64,000 nucleotides of DNA from Terrabacter sp. 28 (GTDB lineage: Bacteria > Actinomycetota > Actinomycetes > Actinomycetales > Dermatophilaceae): contig JYOE01000004.1 of the NCBI GenBank assembly GCA_000955875.1, forward strand, positions 484 through 64,483, written 5' to 3'. Below the pieces are notes generated by a model. It made no database searches and was not told where the DNA came from. It saw nothing but the letters and a program-made list of their open reading frames with translations. How positions within the stretch are numbered: position 1 is the first letter of the stretch; every line of letters begins with the position of its first letter. Below are positions 17,437 to 27,382 of the stretch, piece after piece. A program made the position numbers and the translations under genes.

Positions 17437-18774
17437 TCAGGTGGGCGGGTTCTCGCTGCAGGCCAGCGAGATGAGCGGCGCGGTGATCGTCGTCTGCCAC
17501 CGGCGAGCGCCGAGCGCGGAGAGCGCCTCCGCGACCTCGGCGGTCGTAGGGGCGGCCGGGCCCTCCCACAGGAAGCGACGCAGCAGGTCCGGGGTCAGCA
17601 GGTTCTCGACCGGCACCGACAGCTCCTGCGACACGGCGCCCAGCAGCTCGCGCGCCCGGGCCAGCCGTCCGGCGGCAACAGGGTCGCGGTCGGCCCAGGC
17701 CTTCGGCGGCGGGGGACCGGTCGGGGGCAGCGAGACGACCGGCAGCGCGTCCTCGGGTAGCGCCAGGGCCCGGGCGACGACCTCGATGATCGCCTCCTGG
17801 TGGCGGCGCACCGACCGCGCCAGGCGGGGCTCGGCGGAGCCCACGGTGCGTGGCGGCTTCGTCGCGCGCTGGTTGGCCAGCGCGATCTCGCTGATGGCGG
17901 CGTCGGGGAGCACCCGGCCGGGGGACGTGTCCCGCTGCTGGGCCAGCGCGTCACGCCAGAGCCACAGCTCGCGCACGATGGCGAGCCCGCGCCGGCCGCG
18001 CACCTTGTGCATGCCGGACGTGCGGCGCCACGGGTCGACCCGGGGCTCGGGGCCGGTGAAGTCGAGCAGGTGCTCGAACTCCTCGGCGGCCCACGCGGCC
18101 TTGCCCTGGGCGGCGAGCTCGGCGGCCACCGCGTCACGGAGGTCGACGAGCACCTCGACGTCGAGAGCGGCATACCGCAGCCAGGGCTCGGGCAGGGGAC
18201 GGGCCGACCAGTCGACGGCCGAGTGCTCCTTGGCGAGCTGGAGGCCGAGGTAGTGCTCGACCATGGCGCCGAGGCCCACCCGGGGAAGGCCGGCGAGCCG
18301 GCCGCCGAGCTCGGTGTCGAAGAGGGCCTTCGGACGCAGCCCCACCTCGGCCAGGCACGGTAGGTCCTGGGTGGCGGCGTGGAGGATCCACTCCGCGTCG
18401 CCGATGGCCTCGCCGACGGGCGAGAGGTCGGGGCACGCGATGGGGTCGATGAGCCAGGTGCCGGATCCCTCGCGCCGGATCTGGACCAGGTAGGCCTTCT
18501 GGCCGTACCGGTAGCCCGAGGCGCGCTCGGCATCGATGCCGACGGGGCCGGTGCCGCGGGCGATGGCCTCGGCCGCCTTCATCAGGTCGCGCTCCTCGAC
18601 GACGACGTCGGGCACGCCGTCCCGCGGGTGGGTCAACGGGACGAGATCGGACGCGGTGTCGACCGGGCTGTCGATCACAGCGTCGGCCGCGGTGTCGGCC
18701 GCGGTGTCGGGCCCCGTGTCGGCGTCGAGATCGGCCTCGAGGTCGGCGGTTGGCGCGTTCGGCTCAGCCGTCAC
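17437..18774 (-). CDS. rnd: ribonuclease D (3'-5' exoribonuclease, HRDC)
   Basis: 445 residues, GTG start overlapping the stop of the DUF3000 gene. The exonuclease part shows GIDAERASGYRYGQKAYLVQI, HAATQDLPCL and YAALDVEVL, the DEDD residue pattern of RNase D. An HRDC-type helical region follows from about 260. The first 45 residues are an Asp/Ala-rich low-complexity tail, not seen in E. coli RNase D. It should trim structured RNA such as tRNA precursors. The pairing with DUF3000 and a divergent hemE is a known actinobacterial arrangement. Confidence 0.9.
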   Translation of the reverse strand: MTAEPNAPTADLEADLDADTGPDTAADTAADAVIDSPVDTASDLVPLTHPRDGVPDVVVEERDLMKAAEAIARGTGPVGIDAERASGYRYGQKAYLVQIRREGSGTWLIDPIACPDLSPVGEAIGDAEWILHAATQDLPCLAEVGLRPKALFDTELGGRLAGLPRVGLGAMVEHYLGLQLAKEHSAVDWSARPLPEPWLRYAALDVEVLVDLRDAVAAELAAQGKAAWAAEEFEHLLDFTGPEPRVDPWRRTSGMHKVRGRRGLAIVRELWLWRDALAQQRDTSPGRVLPDAAISEIALANQRATKPPRTVGSAEPRLARSVRRHQEAIIEVVARALALPEDALPVVSLPPTGPPPPKAWADRDPVAAGRLARARELLGAVSQELSVPVENLLTPDLLRRFLWEGPAAPTTAEVAEALSALGARRWQTTITAPLISLACSENPPT

Positions 18775-19355
18775 CGGCGCTGCCCCGGGAGGGGGACGAC
18801 GCCGTCAGGCAGGGGCGGGATGCCGGCGATGGTGCAGAGCATGTCGGCCCAGGCCCGCAGGTGGTCGACGACGTCGCCGGCGACCGGCGTCCACGAGGCG
18901 CGGATCTCCATCTCGACGCTCGCCTCGCGGTCGGCCAGGCCGGCGAAGCTCTCGCTGACGACCCGGGTCACCGTGCCGGCCTCGGCCGTCCACGTGAGGC
19001 CCCGCTCGGCGAGCGAGTCGGTGAGCCACGACCACCCGACGGCGCCGAGCATGGGGTCGCCGGCGAGCTCGGCCTCGAGCTCGGCGCGGGCGAAGGTGAC
19101 GACGCGCCACTGGCCGTCCCACGTGTCGGGGGCGGCCGGGTCGTGGAGCAGCACGAAGCGACCGGTCGCGAGGTCCGCCTCGGGGTCGGCCACGTCGATG
19201 ACGTCGGCGGTCAGCGCGGCGGCATACGGCGCGATGCGGGTCGGGGCCGGCACCTCGGTGAGTCGCACCTCCGAGCGCAGCCGGACGTCTCGCAGGGCGC
19301 TGAGCGTCCTCGCGAAGACCGCGCCGTGACTGCCCGGCAACGTTCTCGTGTGCAC
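18771..19355 (-). CDS. DUF3000 domain protein
   Basis: 194 residues, GTG start. It matches the actinobacterial DUF3000 family, with a conserved C-terminal stretch including [28 protein letters not shown] (quoted for recognition only as [19 protein letters not shown]). No catalytic motif or membrane span is visible. It is translationally coupled to RNase D and divergent from hemE, with a 95-bp shared promoter region (19356-19450). Function is unknown. Confidence 0.85.
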   Translation of the reverse strand: MHTRTLPGSHGAVFARTLSALRDVRLRSEVRLTEVPAPTRIAPYAAALTADVIDVADPEADLATGRFVLLHDPAAPDTWDGQWRVVTFARAELEAELAGDPMLGAVGWSWLTDSLAERGLTWTAEAGTVTRVVSESFAGLADREASVEMEIRASWTPVAGDVVDHLRAWADMLCTIAGIPPLPDGVVPLPGQRR

Positions 19356-19450
19356 CAGACGAGGGTATGCCGGAGTCGGGCGATCTGTCCTCAGGGCGCG
19401 CCGAGCGCGCGTGGCGCGGACGCCCAGCCGCGGCGTGGCAGGATTGTCCG

Positions 19451-20503
19451 GTGCCGACCTCTGCCCCGACAGCCACCCGCCAGAGCGACCTCGTGCGGGC
19501 CGCCCGCCGTGAGTCGGTCACGCGGACGCCCGTGTGGTTCATGCGGCAGGCCGGCCGTTCGCTGCCCGAGTACCGCGCCGTCCGCAAGGGCATCCCGATG
19601 CTCGAGTCGTGCATGCGCCCCGAGCTCGTCACCGAGATCACGCTCCAGCCGGTGCGTCGCCACGGCGTCGACGCGGCGATCTTCTTCAGCGACATCGTCG
19701 TGCCGCTCAAGGCGATCGGGGTCGACCTCGACATCGTGCCGGGCGTGGGCCCGGTCGTGGCCCGCCCGATCCGCTCGCGCGCCGACCTCGACCAGCTCGT
19801 GCCGCTCACGCCCGACCACGTCCCCTTCATCACCGAGGCCGTGCGGCTGCTCGTCGCCGAGCTCGGCGAGACACCGCTCATCGGCTTCGCCGGGGCACCG
19901 TTCACCCTCGCGTCCTACCTCGTCGAGGGCGGCCCCTCGAAGAACCACGAGAAGACGAAGGCCCTCATGCACGGCGACCCCGAGCTGTGGGACGCCCTGT
20001 GCGGGCGCCTCGCCCAGATCTCGGGCGAGTTCCTGCGCGTGCAGGCCGAGGCAGGGGCGAGCGCCGTCCAGCTCTTCGACTCCTGGGCCGGGGCCCTGTC
20101 CCGCGCCGACTACCAGGCCAGGGCGCTGCCGCACTCGACGGTGGCGCTGGGCGCCGTCGCCGACCTCGACGTGCCGCGCATCCACTTCGGTGTCGGCACC
20201 GGGGAGCTGCTCACCCTCATGGGTGAGGCCGGCGCCGACGTCGTCGGCGTCGACTACCGCGTGTCGCTCACCGACGCCATCGAGCGCCTCGGGCCGACGT
20301 ATGCCGTCCAGGGCAACCTCGACCCCGCCCTGCTCTTCGCGCCGTGGGACGCTCTCGAGCGTCGCGTCCGCGAGATCGTCGAGGAGGGTCGCCGCGCGCC
20401 CGGCCACATCTTCAACCTCGGTCACGGGGTGCTGCCCGAGGTCGACCCCGACGTGCTCACCCGGGTCACCGCGCTCGTGCACGAGTGCTCGAGCCGCCCA
20501 TGA
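19451..20503 (+). CDS. hemE: uroporphyrinogen decarboxylase
   Basis: 350 residues from the GTG at 19451. Upstream codons in the frame are not conserved. The substrate-binding signature [11 protein letters not shown] is at 32-42, and [17 protein letters not shown] follows in the middle. It converts uroporphyrinogen III to coproporphyrinogen III, the branch metabolite for the HemY/HemQ route encoded 4-6 kb downstream. Its stop overlaps the murJ start (ATGA), which is unusual: hemE is normally followed directly by hemY. Confidence 0.95.
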   Translation: MPTSAPTATRQSDLVRAARRESVTRTPVWFMRQAGRSLPEYRAVRKGIPMLESCMRPELVTEITLQPVRRHGVDAAIFFSDIVVPLKAIGVDLDIVPGVGPVVARPIRSRADLDQLVPLTPDHVPFITEAVRLLVAELGETPLIGFAGAPFTLASYLVEGGPSKNHEKTKALMHGDPELWDALCGRLAQISGEFLRVQAEAGASAVQLFDSWAGALSRADYQARALPHSTVALGAVADLDVPRIHFGVGTGELLTLMGEAGADVVGVDYRVSLTDAIERLGPTYAVQGNLDPALLFAPWDALERRVREIVEEGRRAPGHIFNLGHGVLPEVDPDVLTRVTALVHECSSRP

Positions 20504-22206
20504 CGGCAGCCCCCACCGTGTCCGCGGCACCCTCGGTCGCCCGCTCGAGCCTCACGATGCTCGGCGGGTCGGTGGCGTCCCGCATCCTCGGGGTCGTGCG
20601 CAACGCGCTCATCACCGCGATCATCGGGGCGCAGCTGGCGGGTGACGCCTTCTCTCTGGCGAACACGCTGCCCAACGTCCTCTACGTGCTCGCGGCCGGC
20701 GGCATCCTCAACGCGGTGCTCATCCCGTCGCTGGCGCGGGCGATGAAGCTCGAGGACGGCGGCCAGGAGTTCACCGACCGCGTCATCACCGTGGCGCTGG
20801 CGGGGATGGCCCTGATCACCGTCCTCGTGACGGCCGGGGCCGGCGCGTTCGTGTGGCTCCTCGCCCGCAACAGCTCACCCGACTTCAAGCAGCTGGCGCT
20901 CGCGTTCTCGCTCATCTGCCTGCCGCAGATCTTCTTCTACGGCCTGTTCGCCCTGCTCGGCCAGATCCTCAACGCGCGAGGTCGGTTCGGGGCCTTCGCC
21001 TGGGCGCCCTTCATCGCCAACGTCGTCGCGGTCGCCGGGCTCCTGCTGTTCATCGTCGTCTTCCCGCAGCACCGCCCGGCGGGTCCGGGCCGCCCCGGGC
21101 CGTGTGACCCGGCGGAATGGACCGGCCCGATGATCTGGCTGTTCGCCGGCTCGGCGACGTTGTCGGTCGTCGTCCAGGCGCTCTCCCTCGTGCCGGCGCT
21201 GCGCCGCACGGGCTTTCGCTACCGGCCTCGCTGGGGACTGCGGGGCGTGGGTCTCGGCGGCGTGAGTCGCCTGGCACTCTGGGCTTTCGGCGGCCTCGCC
21301 GTCTCGCAGGTCGGCTTCTTCATCAGCCAGGGCGTGCTCAACAACGCCACGGCCCATGCCAAGGAGCTGGGGCTGGCCGGCGCCGCCCGCGGGCCGATGG
21401 CCTACAGCATCGCCTTCACGCTGTTCATGCTCCCGCACGCCTTCATCACGGTGTCGGTCATCACGTCGCTCTTCCCGCGGTTCTCGGCGGCCGCCGCGGC
21501 CGGCGACCGGGCGGGCCTGCGTCGCTACTTCCGCACCGGCCTGACGGTGCCACTCGTCGCCAACGTGCCGGTGATGGTCGCGGTCATCGTGCTGGCCAAC
21601 CCGATCGTGGCCCTGCTCAACCCAGGGGTGGCGGTCAACGACCCTCGTTCGGTCGACGTGTCGGCCAGCGTGCTCGTCATCATGATCCTCGGACTCATCC
21701 CCTTCGGGCTCGACCTGCTCTGCTACCGCATGTTCTTCGCTCTGGAGGACGGCAAGCCGACCGTGGTCATGCAGGTGCTGCTGACCGGCATCAGTGCCGT
21801 CGCGGGCGTCATCACCCTGTTCATCAACCCGGTGTGGGCCATCGGGGTCATGGCGATGGGGCAGACCGTCGGCAACGTCGTCAGCTCGGGCGTCGGTCTC
21901 TACCTCCTGCGCCGACGCACCGGTTCGCTGGGCCTCATGAGCGCCGTGGTCACCGCCTCGAGGGTCGGCATCGCGGCGGCCGTGGCGGGGGTCGTGGCGT
22001 GGGGCGCCACCCAGGTGCTCGAGCCGATCACGAGCAGCGTGGTCGACTCCTCGTCGTCGACCGCGAAGCGCATGTTCGCCAGCTCGCTGGAGATCGGTCT
22101 CGTGGGCCTGGTGTTCCTCGTGATCTACCTGGGCCTCGCGCACGCCATGCGGGTCAAGGAGATCCGTCAGGCGGCCGACATGGTGCGTGGACGGCTCGGG
22201 CGCTAG
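20500..22206 (+). CDS. murJ: MurJ/MviN-type lipid II flippase
   Basis: 568 residues from the ATG that overlaps the hemE stop. Fourteen or so hydrophobic spans can be drawn, and the N-terminus [17 protein letters not shown] followed by [20 protein letters not shown] is typical of MurJ. It should move lipid-linked peptidoglycan precursor across the membrane. There is no pseudokinase tail as in the mycobacterial homologue. Actinobacteria usually carry their main murJ near parAB, so this hemE-coupled copy may be a paralogue; that needs the whole genome. The codon use matches the neighbours. Confidence 0.88.
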   Translation: MTAAPTVSAAPSVARSSLTMLGGSVASRILGVVRNALITAIIGAQLAGDAFSLANTLPNVLYVLAAGGILNAVLIPSLARAMKLEDGGQEFTDRVITVALAGMALITVLVTAGAGAFVWLLARNSSPDFKQLALAFSLICLPQIFFYGLFALLGQILNARGRFGAFAWAPFIANVVAVAGLLLFIVVFPQHRPAGPGRPGPCDPAEWTGPMIWLFAGSATLSVVVQALSLVPALRRTGFRYRPRWGLRGVGLGGVSRLALWAFGGLAVSQVGFFISQGVLNNATAHAKELGLAGAARGPMAYSIAFTLFMLPHAFITVSVITSLFPRFSAAAAAGDRAGLRRYFRTGLTVPLVANVPVMVAVIVLANPIVALLNPGVAVNDPRSVDVSASVLVIMILGLIPFGLDLLCYRMFFALEDGKPTVVMQVLLTGISAVAGVITLFINPVWAIGVMAMGQTVGNVVSSGVGLYLLRRRTGSLGLMSAVVTASRVGIAAAVAGVVAWGATQVLEPITSSVVDSSSSTAKRMFASSLEIGLVGLVFLVIYLGLAHAMRVKEIRQAADMVRGRLGR

Positions 22207-22236
22207 ACCGAGCCGCCCCACTCTCGTCCAGCGGCG

Positions 22237-23412
22237 TCACTCGACAGGGTCGGTCCCGACCTTCGCCGGCGCGCCCACCGGCTCCGGTTCGGGGTCCTTC
22301 GTCCCCGTCGCTGCCGTCGCTGCCGTCGCTGCCGTCGCTGCCGGCGCCACGGGAACCGCCGGGGCGACCACGGCGTGACGACGCCGGTAGCGCAGGACCA
22401 GCAGCGTGACCGGGACGAGGACGACGAGCCACGGCAGCAGCGCCGCGAGTCCCGTCAGGATCACGGTCACCGACCCCAGCAGGCTGTCCCAGGCGGTGCG
22501 CAGGCCGCCGGTGATCCCCTCGTCCGAGCCGGCAGCCGGCGTCGTGGCGTCGGTCCACAGGGTCAGTGTCACGTCGCTCGTCGTCGTCATCTGGTCGAGC
22601 TGGGCCAGACGCTGGGTCAGCGAGTCGAGGTCAGCCTGGCGTCGGGTCAGCTCGCTCTCGAGCGTGATGACCTGCTGCAGGTCGGTCGTCTTGGCCAGCA
22701 GGGCCCGTACGCGTTCGATGCCATCACGCATCGGCTCGATGCGGGCCTTCGTGTCGACGTAGGTGTCGGTGACGTCCTCGGACTGCGACGAGCGGTAGCT
22801 CACCGACCCGATCTTGGACAGGTCGGTGAGCACCTGGTCCAGCGCCTTCGCCGGCACGTTGAGCACCATCCGGGCCTCGTCCACGCCGACGTTCGGCACC
22901 GAGGCGCCGGACTCGCTGCGCTGCTCGGCCGAGCGCCGGCCCCCCGTCGGGTCGATGCTCGTGACGACGTTCTCGGAGGTGACCTGCCCACCCGCGCCGG
23001 TGGCGATGACTCGGGCACGGGCCGCGGAGCCCGTCAGGTCGGTCACCTTGATGCCGAGCCAGGCGGTGCGGGCGATCTTGGCCGTCACCACCCCGGCGAG
23101 GCTCCCGGCTCCGGCGGCGTCAGCGGGCGCCTTCGCCGTACCGGGTTGCGACGGTGGGCTGACGGACGGCGCCCCCAGCCCGACCGCGGCACCGTCGCGA
23201 GAGGACTCTGCAGTGCCGGCCGCGCTGCTCGAACCGGTGGTGGACCCGAAGCCGGCCGCAGGCCCCGCCGTGGACTCCGACCGTTGGAGCGCCCGCGACC
23301 CCAGTGCGAACGCCAGCGCGAGGACCACGACCGTCACGGCGATGACCGCGAGTGTGCGCCCGCGTGCCGGAGGCACGGACGAGAGCCGGGGGAGGTGTGA
23401 GGTGGCGGTCAT
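22237..23412 (-). CDS. DUF4349 membrane-anchored protein
   Basis: 391 residues from the ATG at 23412, chosen for the GAAAGGG ribosome site just upstream. One N-terminal membrane span (about 17-38) leads into a Ser/Ala/Gly-rich linker. A DUF4349 domain follows with a coiled-coil stretch (LQQVITLESELTRRQADLDSLTQRL region, around 225-265), then a C-terminal membrane span near 320-345. The tail carries four AAT-type repeats encoded by a 9-bp tandem repeat (22306-22341). The fold resembles extracytoplasmic bacterial proteins of unknown job. It is convergent with murJ. Confidence 0.8.
   Translation of the reverse strand: MTATSHLPRLSSVPPARGRTLAVIAVTVVVLALAFALGSRALQRSESTAGPAAGFGSTTGSSSAAGTAESSRDGAAVGLGAPSVSPPSQPGTAKAPADAAGAGSLAGVVTAKIARTAWLGIKVTDLTGSAARARVIATGAGGQVTSENVVTSIDPTGGRRSAEQRSESGASVPNVGVDEARMVLNVPAKALDQVLTDLSKIGSVSYRSSQSEDVTDTYVDTKARIEPMRDGIERVRALLAKTTDLQQVITLESELTRRQADLDSLTQRLAQLDQMTTTSDVTLTLWTDATTPAAGSDEGITGGLRTAWDSLLGSVTVILTGLAALLPWLVVLVPVTLLVLRYRRRHAVVAPAVPVAPAATAATAATAATGTKDPEPEPVGAPAKVGTDPVE
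22306..22341. repeat. 9-bp tandem repeat, four perfect copies, within the DUF4349 gene
   Basis: Unit cgtcgctgc repeats four times without interruption and encodes a Thr/Ala run in the C-terminal tail of the protein. The repeat length is a multiple of three, so copy-number change would keep the frame. Confidence 0.85.
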
Positions 23413-23542
23413 GGCGAGCCCTTTCGACGGGTCGCCCCCCGTGCGTCGCCGGCTGGCGGGCACGGGTGCCGTGGCGACCTCCTTGTGTCCAGAGACACGC
23501 GCACGCGCCAGAACGTTGCGACGTCCGGTCGGCGCGGGGCCC

Positions 23543-23598
23543 GTCAGCGGGCTCGGGTCAGCGGGCTCGGGTCAGCGGACTACGGTCAGCGGGCTCGG
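23543..23598. repeat. 14-bp tandem repeat, four copies
   Basis: Units start at 23543, 23557, 23571 and 23585; three read gtcagcgggctcgg and the third differs at its end (gtcagcggactacg). The last copy includes the stop codon of the DedA-family gene (complement of 23586-23588). The repeat otherwise fills the spacer before the DUF4349 gene. Confidence 0.85.
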
Positions 23599-24230
23599 CG
23601 CACGCGTCGCACCACCAGCCAGACGACCAGACTGGCGACCACGAGCCCGACGACCCAGTCGAGCACCGAGGAGTAGCGGTCGACGAGCTCGTAGCGCGAT
23701 CCGAGCACCCAGCCGAGCCCGATGAGCAGCCCGTTCCAGATGGCGCTGCCGGCGACGGTGAAGACGCTGAACCGGGCCAGCGGCATGTGCACCGCGCCCG
23801 CCGGCAGCGAGACCAGGCTCCGCACCCCGGGCACGAGCCTGCCGAAGAAGATCGACCGGCGACCGTGCTGCTCGAACCACGTGGTCGCGCGCTCGAAGTC
23901 GCGCCGGTCGACGAGGGGCAGCCTGGCCATGACGTCGATGGCGCGTTCCTGGCCGAGTCGCGCGGCGAGCAGGTAGAGGGCGAGGGCACCCAGGTAGGAA
24001 CCGAACGTGCTCGTCACGAGCAGCAGGGCGAGACCGAGCTGCCCCTGGCGCGAGATGAAGCCCGCCATGGGCAGCACCACCTCGCTCGGGATCGGTGGCA
24101 GCACCGTCTCGACGAAGGTGAGGGCGGCCACCCCCCACTCGCCCAGCGCCTGGATGACGCGGTAGGCGACGCCGACCAGCCCGGACAGGTCCGCGGCGGG
24201 TGGGGCTGCGAGCAGGGCGGTGCGGATCAT
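23586..24230 (-). CDS. DedA/SNARE-associated family membrane protein
   Basis: 214 residues from the ATG at 24230. The open frame continues further upstream, but those codons overlap the region before hemY and are not conserved. Signature features are FVETVLPPIPSEVVLPMAGF near residue 40, a re-entrant region, and FFGRLVPGVRSLVSLPAGAVHM. Several membrane spans are evident. DedA proteins are linked to recycling of the undecaprenyl phosphate carrier and to membrane homeostasis. It is divergent from hemY and lies on the same strand as the DUF4349 gene downstream. Confidence 0.85.
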   Translation of the reverse strand: MIRTALLAAPPAADLSGLVGVAYRVIQALGEWGVAALTFVETVLPPIPSEVVLPMAGFISRQGQLGLALLLVTSTFGSYLGALALYLLAARLGQERAIDVMARLPLVDRRDFERATTWFEQHGRRSIFFGRLVPGVRSLVSLPAGAVHMPLARFSVFTVAGSAIWNGLLIGLGWVLGSRYELVDRYSSVLDWVVGLVVASLVVWLVVRRVRRAR

Positions 24231-24310
24231 GCCCTCACCATGCCCTGTCGTGCCCCGCAGCCCACGCACCCGACCGTCGAAGCCGTGCTCGCGGGTGGGA
24301 GAGTGACCCC

Positions 24311-25717
24311 ATGGCAAGGACGGTCGCGGTCATCGGTGGGGGCATCAGCGGACTGGCCGCCGCGTGGGAGCTCACGCGCCCCGGGGCCGACGTGCAGGTC
24401 ACGCTTCTCGAGGGGAGCGACCGGGTCGGTGGCAAGCTGCGCCTCGCGGACGTCGGGGGTGCCCGCATCGACGTGGGCGCCGAGTCGGTGCTGGCCCGAC
24501 GACCGGAGGCGCTGACCCTCGTCGAGGAGCTCGGTGTCGCCGACCTCACCACGCACCCGGCGGCAGTCGGCGCATCGATCGTCTCGCGCGGGACCCGCTG
24601 GCCGATGCCCAAGGGCACCGTGATGGGTGTCCCCTCGGACCCCGAGTCGGTGCGCGGTCTCCTCGACGACGACGAGGTGCAGCGCCTCGTCCACGAGGTC
24701 GTCGAAGGTGCGCGTGAGGGGGACCTCTCTGTCGGGGACCTCGTCGACGCCCGGCTGGGGCCAGCGGTGACCGACCGCCTCGTGGAGCCCCTGCTCGCCG
24801 GCGTCTATGCCGGTCACGCCCGCGAGATCTCCGTCGAGCAGGCGGTGCCTGCGCTCGCAGCAGCTGCCCGCGAGGGGAGGTCGTTGACCGATGTCGCGCG
24901 GGATGCCGTGGCCGCGGCGGCGAGCGGGCCGATGGCGGCGCTGCCGGTCTTCGCGTCGCTCGTCGGGGGTCTGGGCACGTTGCCGGAGCTGCTCGGCGCC
25001 AGGCTGGCCGAGGCGGGGGCCGACGTCCGCACCGGCGCCCTGGTCCGTGAGCTCGAGGCGGACGGCTCCGGCTGGCTCGTCTCCACCGGCCCCACGACCG
25101 ATGTCCGGCGCGAGCGCTTCGACGACGTGGTGCTGGCCGCACCCGCTGCGCCGGCGTCACGCCTGCTGCGCCACGTGGCGCCGTCGGCCGCCGAGGCGCT
25201 CGCCACCGTCGAGTACGCCTCGATGGCCATCATCACCTTCGCGCTGGAGGGCCCCGTCCCGCCCGAGCTGGACGGCAGCGGCTTCCTCGTGCCCCCGACC
25301 GAGCCGCTGACCATCAAGGCGTCGACCTTCAGCTCGCTCAAGTGGCCGTGGCTGGCGCAGGCCCACCCTGACCGCACCTACCTGCGCGCGTCGGTCGGTC
25401 GGCACCGCGAGGAGGCGTCGCTGCAGCGCAGCGACGCCGAGCTCGTCGAGGTGGCGCTCGCCGACCTGCGCACCGTCCTGGGCGAGGGGCTTCCCGGGCC
25501 TGCCGCCGCCCACGTCCAGCGCTGGGGTGGCGGCCTGCCGCAGTATGCCGTCGGGCACCGTGCGCGGCTGGCGCCCACGCGTGACCTGCCGCCGGGGCTC
25601 GCGCTGTGCGGGGCGGCCTACGACGGCGTCGGCATCCCCGCGTGCATCGCGTCCGGGAGGGCCGCGGCCCGCGCCGTGTTGACCCGCGTGGGCAGTGCCC
25701 GGACGGTCTTGGGATGA
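24311..25717 (+). CDS. hemY: coproporphyrinogen III oxidase, HemY/CgoX type
   Basis: 468 residues, ATG at 24311. The N-terminal FAD-binding motif is [14 protein letters not shown] (8-21), and the C-terminal FAD contact is [20 protein letters not shown]. In actinobacteria with HemQ this flavoenzyme oxidises coproporphyrinogen III to coproporphyrin III rather than acting on protoporphyrinogen; this is established for the pathway. It is followed 7 bp later by hemQ. Together with hemE it supplies the coproporphyrin-dependent heme route, although here murJ and two opposing genes separate the two parts. Confidence 0.92.
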   Translation: MARTVAVIGGGISGLAAAWELTRPGADVQVTLLEGSDRVGGKLRLADVGGARIDVGAESVLARRPEALTLVEELGVADLTTHPAAVGASIVSRGTRWPMPKGTVMGVPSDPESVRGLLDDDEVQRLVHEVVEGAREGDLSVGDLVDARLGPAVTDRLVEPLLAGVYAGHAREISVEQAVPALAAAAREGRSLTDVARDAVAAAASGPMAALPVFASLVGGLGTLPELLGARLAEAGADVRTGALVRELEADGSGWLVSTGPTTDVRRERFDDVVLAAPAAPASRLLRHVAPSAAEALATVEYASMAIITFALEGPVPPELDGSGFLVPPTEPLTIKASTFSSLKWPWLAQAHPDRTYLRASVGRHREEASLQRSDAELVEVALADLRTVLGEGLPGPAAAHVQRWGGGLPQYAVGHRARLAPTRDLPPGLALCGAAYDGVGIPACIASGRAAARAVLTRVGSARTVLG

Positions 25718-25724
25718 TGGGGTC

Positions 25725-26426
25725 ATGAGCGAGCGCATGACCCCGGCCCGGATGCGAGAGATCAACGACACGATCCGCTACTGCATGTGGTCGGTCTTCA
25801 GCACGGTGACGCCGCTCGGCGACGACCGCGAGAAGCTGCTGGGCGAGCTCGAGGCCTTCCTCGCCGAGATCGACGGCGAGGGCGTCGTCGTCCGCGGCAT
25901 CTACGACGTCGCGGGCCTGCGTGGCGATGCCGACTTCATGGTCTGGTGGCACGCCGAGACGATCGAGCAGCTGCAGTCGGCCTACCACCGGCTGCTGCGC
26001 ACCGAGCTCGGCCAGCACCTGGAACCGGTCTGGAGCAACGCCGCGCTGCACCGGCCGGCCGAGTTCAACAAGAGCCACATCCCGGCCTTCATGGCCGACG
26101 AGGTCGCCCGCAAGTACGTCTGCGTCTACCCCTTCGTGCGCTCCTACGAGTGGTACCTGCTCGAGGACGACGAGCGACGCGACCTGCTGCGCGAGCACGG
26201 CCAGATGGCGCGCGACTTCCCCGACGTGCGTGCCAACACGATCGCCTCCTTCGCGCTCGGCGACTACGAGTGGCTGCTCGCCTTCGAGGCCGACGAGCTG
26301 CACCGCATCGTCGACCTCATGCGAGAGCTACGCGCGTCGCGCGCCCGTCGCCACGTGCGCGAGGAGATCCCCTTCTTCACCGGCCCGAAGGTGAGCGCGG
26401 CCGAGCTGGTCGCGAACCTGCGCTGA
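25725..26426 (+). CDS. hemQ: coproheme decarboxylase, HemQ/ChdC
   Basis: 233 residues from the ATG at 25725. It belongs to the chlorite-dismutase-like superfamily: [19 protein letters not shown], the NKSHIPAF stretch and [12 protein letters not shown], which includes the tyrosine region used in decarboxylation. It converts coproheme to heme b with peroxide, the last step of the pathway. The actinobacterial clade lacks the distal Arg/Lys variations needed for chlorite degradation, though I cannot align it here. Operon partner of hemY. Confidence 0.92.
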   Translation: MSERMTPARMREINDTIRYCMWSVFSTVTPLGDDREKLLGELEAFLAEIDGEGVVVRGIYDVAGLRGDADFMVWWHAETIEQLQSAYHRLLRTELGQHLEPVWSNAALHRPAEFNKSHIPAFMADEVARKYVCVYPFVRSYEWYLLEDDERRDLLREHGQMARDFPDVRANTIASFALGDYEWLLAFEADELHRIVDLMRELRASRARRHVREEIPFFTGPKVSAAELVANLR

Positions 26427-26438
26427 CCGCGGCCCCGC

Positions 26439-26825
26439 TCAGTCGTCGAGTGCCCTGGCCAGGATGGCGATGACGGGGATGAGCAGGAACGCGAGCCACG
26501 ACTTCGTCAGGAAGAACGCGGCGATCGCGATGAACGGCGACAGACTGACGAGCGTGCGCGCCAGCTTGCCCTGCGCCGACGTCCGGCCCGGGGCCGCGGT
26601 GTGGACGACGGCACTGCCGCGGGCGGGACGCAGCTTCGGCCGGGGTTCGGGCAGGTCGACGAAGAGCGCCGTGAGCTCACGACGCACGACGGCGTCGTTC
26701 GCGCGGCCGCGACGGTCCTCGTACTCGTTCGCGTCGAGGCGCCCGGCCGCGTGGTGCTCCGCCAGGGCGGCCAGGGCCTCCTCACGCTCGGCCGTGCCGA
26801 TGCGGATGTCGCCGTCGTCGACCAT
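26439..26825 (-). CDS. DUF1707 (SHOCT-like) domain membrane protein
   Basis: 128 residues, ATG start. Residues 7-58 form the DUF1707 domain (RIGTAEREEALAALAEHH, then RLDANEYEDRRGRA). A linker and two closely spaced hydrophobic segments follow (about 88-125). DUF1707 proteins are common actinobacterial membrane proteins of unknown role, sometimes thought to be regulatory. It is convergent with hemQ, with only 12 bp between the stops. Confidence 0.82.
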   Translation of the reverse strand: MVDDGDIRIGTAEREEALAALAEHHAAGRLDANEYEDRRGRANDAVVRRELTALFVDLPEPRPKLRPARGSAVVHTAAPGRTSAQGKLARTLVSLSPFIAIAAFFLTKSWLAFLLIPVIAILARALDD

Positions 26826-26868
26826 GGGACGAATCTAGGCGAGCGGGCCCTGGCCGCGCAGCAGCCGG

Positions 26869-27321
26869 TCAGGCCGGCGCGGCGCCGTCCTCGTCGGGCT
26901 GCAGCCGCAGGGAGATCGAGTTGATGCAGTAGCGCTGGTCGGTGGGGGTGTCGTAGCCCTCGCCCTCGAACACGTGCCCGAGGTGCGACCCGCACGTGGC
27001 GCAGCGCACCTCGACGCGCTTCATACCGAAGCTGCGGTCCTCGATGTACTCGACGGAGTCACCCGCGAGCGGGGAGTAGAAGGACGGCCAGCCGCAGTGC
27101 GACTCGAACTTCGTGTCGCTGCGGAACAGCTCGGCGCCGCAGGCGCGGCAGGAGTAGACGCCCTTGGTCTTGGTGTCGGTGTACTCGCCGCGGAACGCCG
27201 GCTCGGTGCCGGCCCGCCGCAGCACCTGGTACTCGGCCGGGGTCAGGGCGGCGCGCCACTCGTCCTCGGTGCGCTGGACGGCGTACGGCGTGGTCGTGCT
27301 GTGGGTGCTCTCGTCGCTCAT
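26869..27321 (-). CDS. msrB: peptide-methionine (R)-S-oxide reductase
   Basis: 150 residues, ATG start. Zinc cysteines Cys58/Cys61 and Cys107/Cys110, the SHCGWPSF motif with Cys76 and the catalytic Cys132 in RYCINS are all present. It repairs methionine-R-sulfoxide in proteins and is cytoplasmic (no signal peptide). It lies downstream of the VWA gene on the same strand but behind a strong hairpin, so it probably has its own promoter or depends on read-through. Confidence 0.95.
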   Translation of the reverse strand: MSDESTHSTTTPYAVQRTEDEWRAALTPAEYQVLRRAGTEPAFRGEYTDTKTKGVYSCRACGAELFRSDTKFESHCGWPSFYSPLAGDSVEYIEDRSFGMKRVEVRCATCGSHLGHVFEGEGYDTPTDQRYCINSISLRLQPDEDGAAPA

Positions 27322-27332
27322 GTCCAGACCAA

Positions 27333-27370
27333 CGCCACGTCACCCGGGTTTGTGCCCGGGTGACGTGGCG
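27333..27370 (-). terminator. strong hairpin terminator after the VWA gene
   Basis: Perfect 16-bp arms (27333-27348 and 27355-27370; core cacccggg / cccgggtg) with a 6-nt loop tttgtg. It follows the VWA stop codon (27383) by about a dozen bases and precedes msrB on the same strand. Confidence 0.85.
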
Positions 27371-27382
27371 CGGTCGGGTCGG

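Noticed and set aside
23543..23598. CRISPR array
   Set aside because: The repeats are directly adjacent with no spacers, and no cas genes are in the window.
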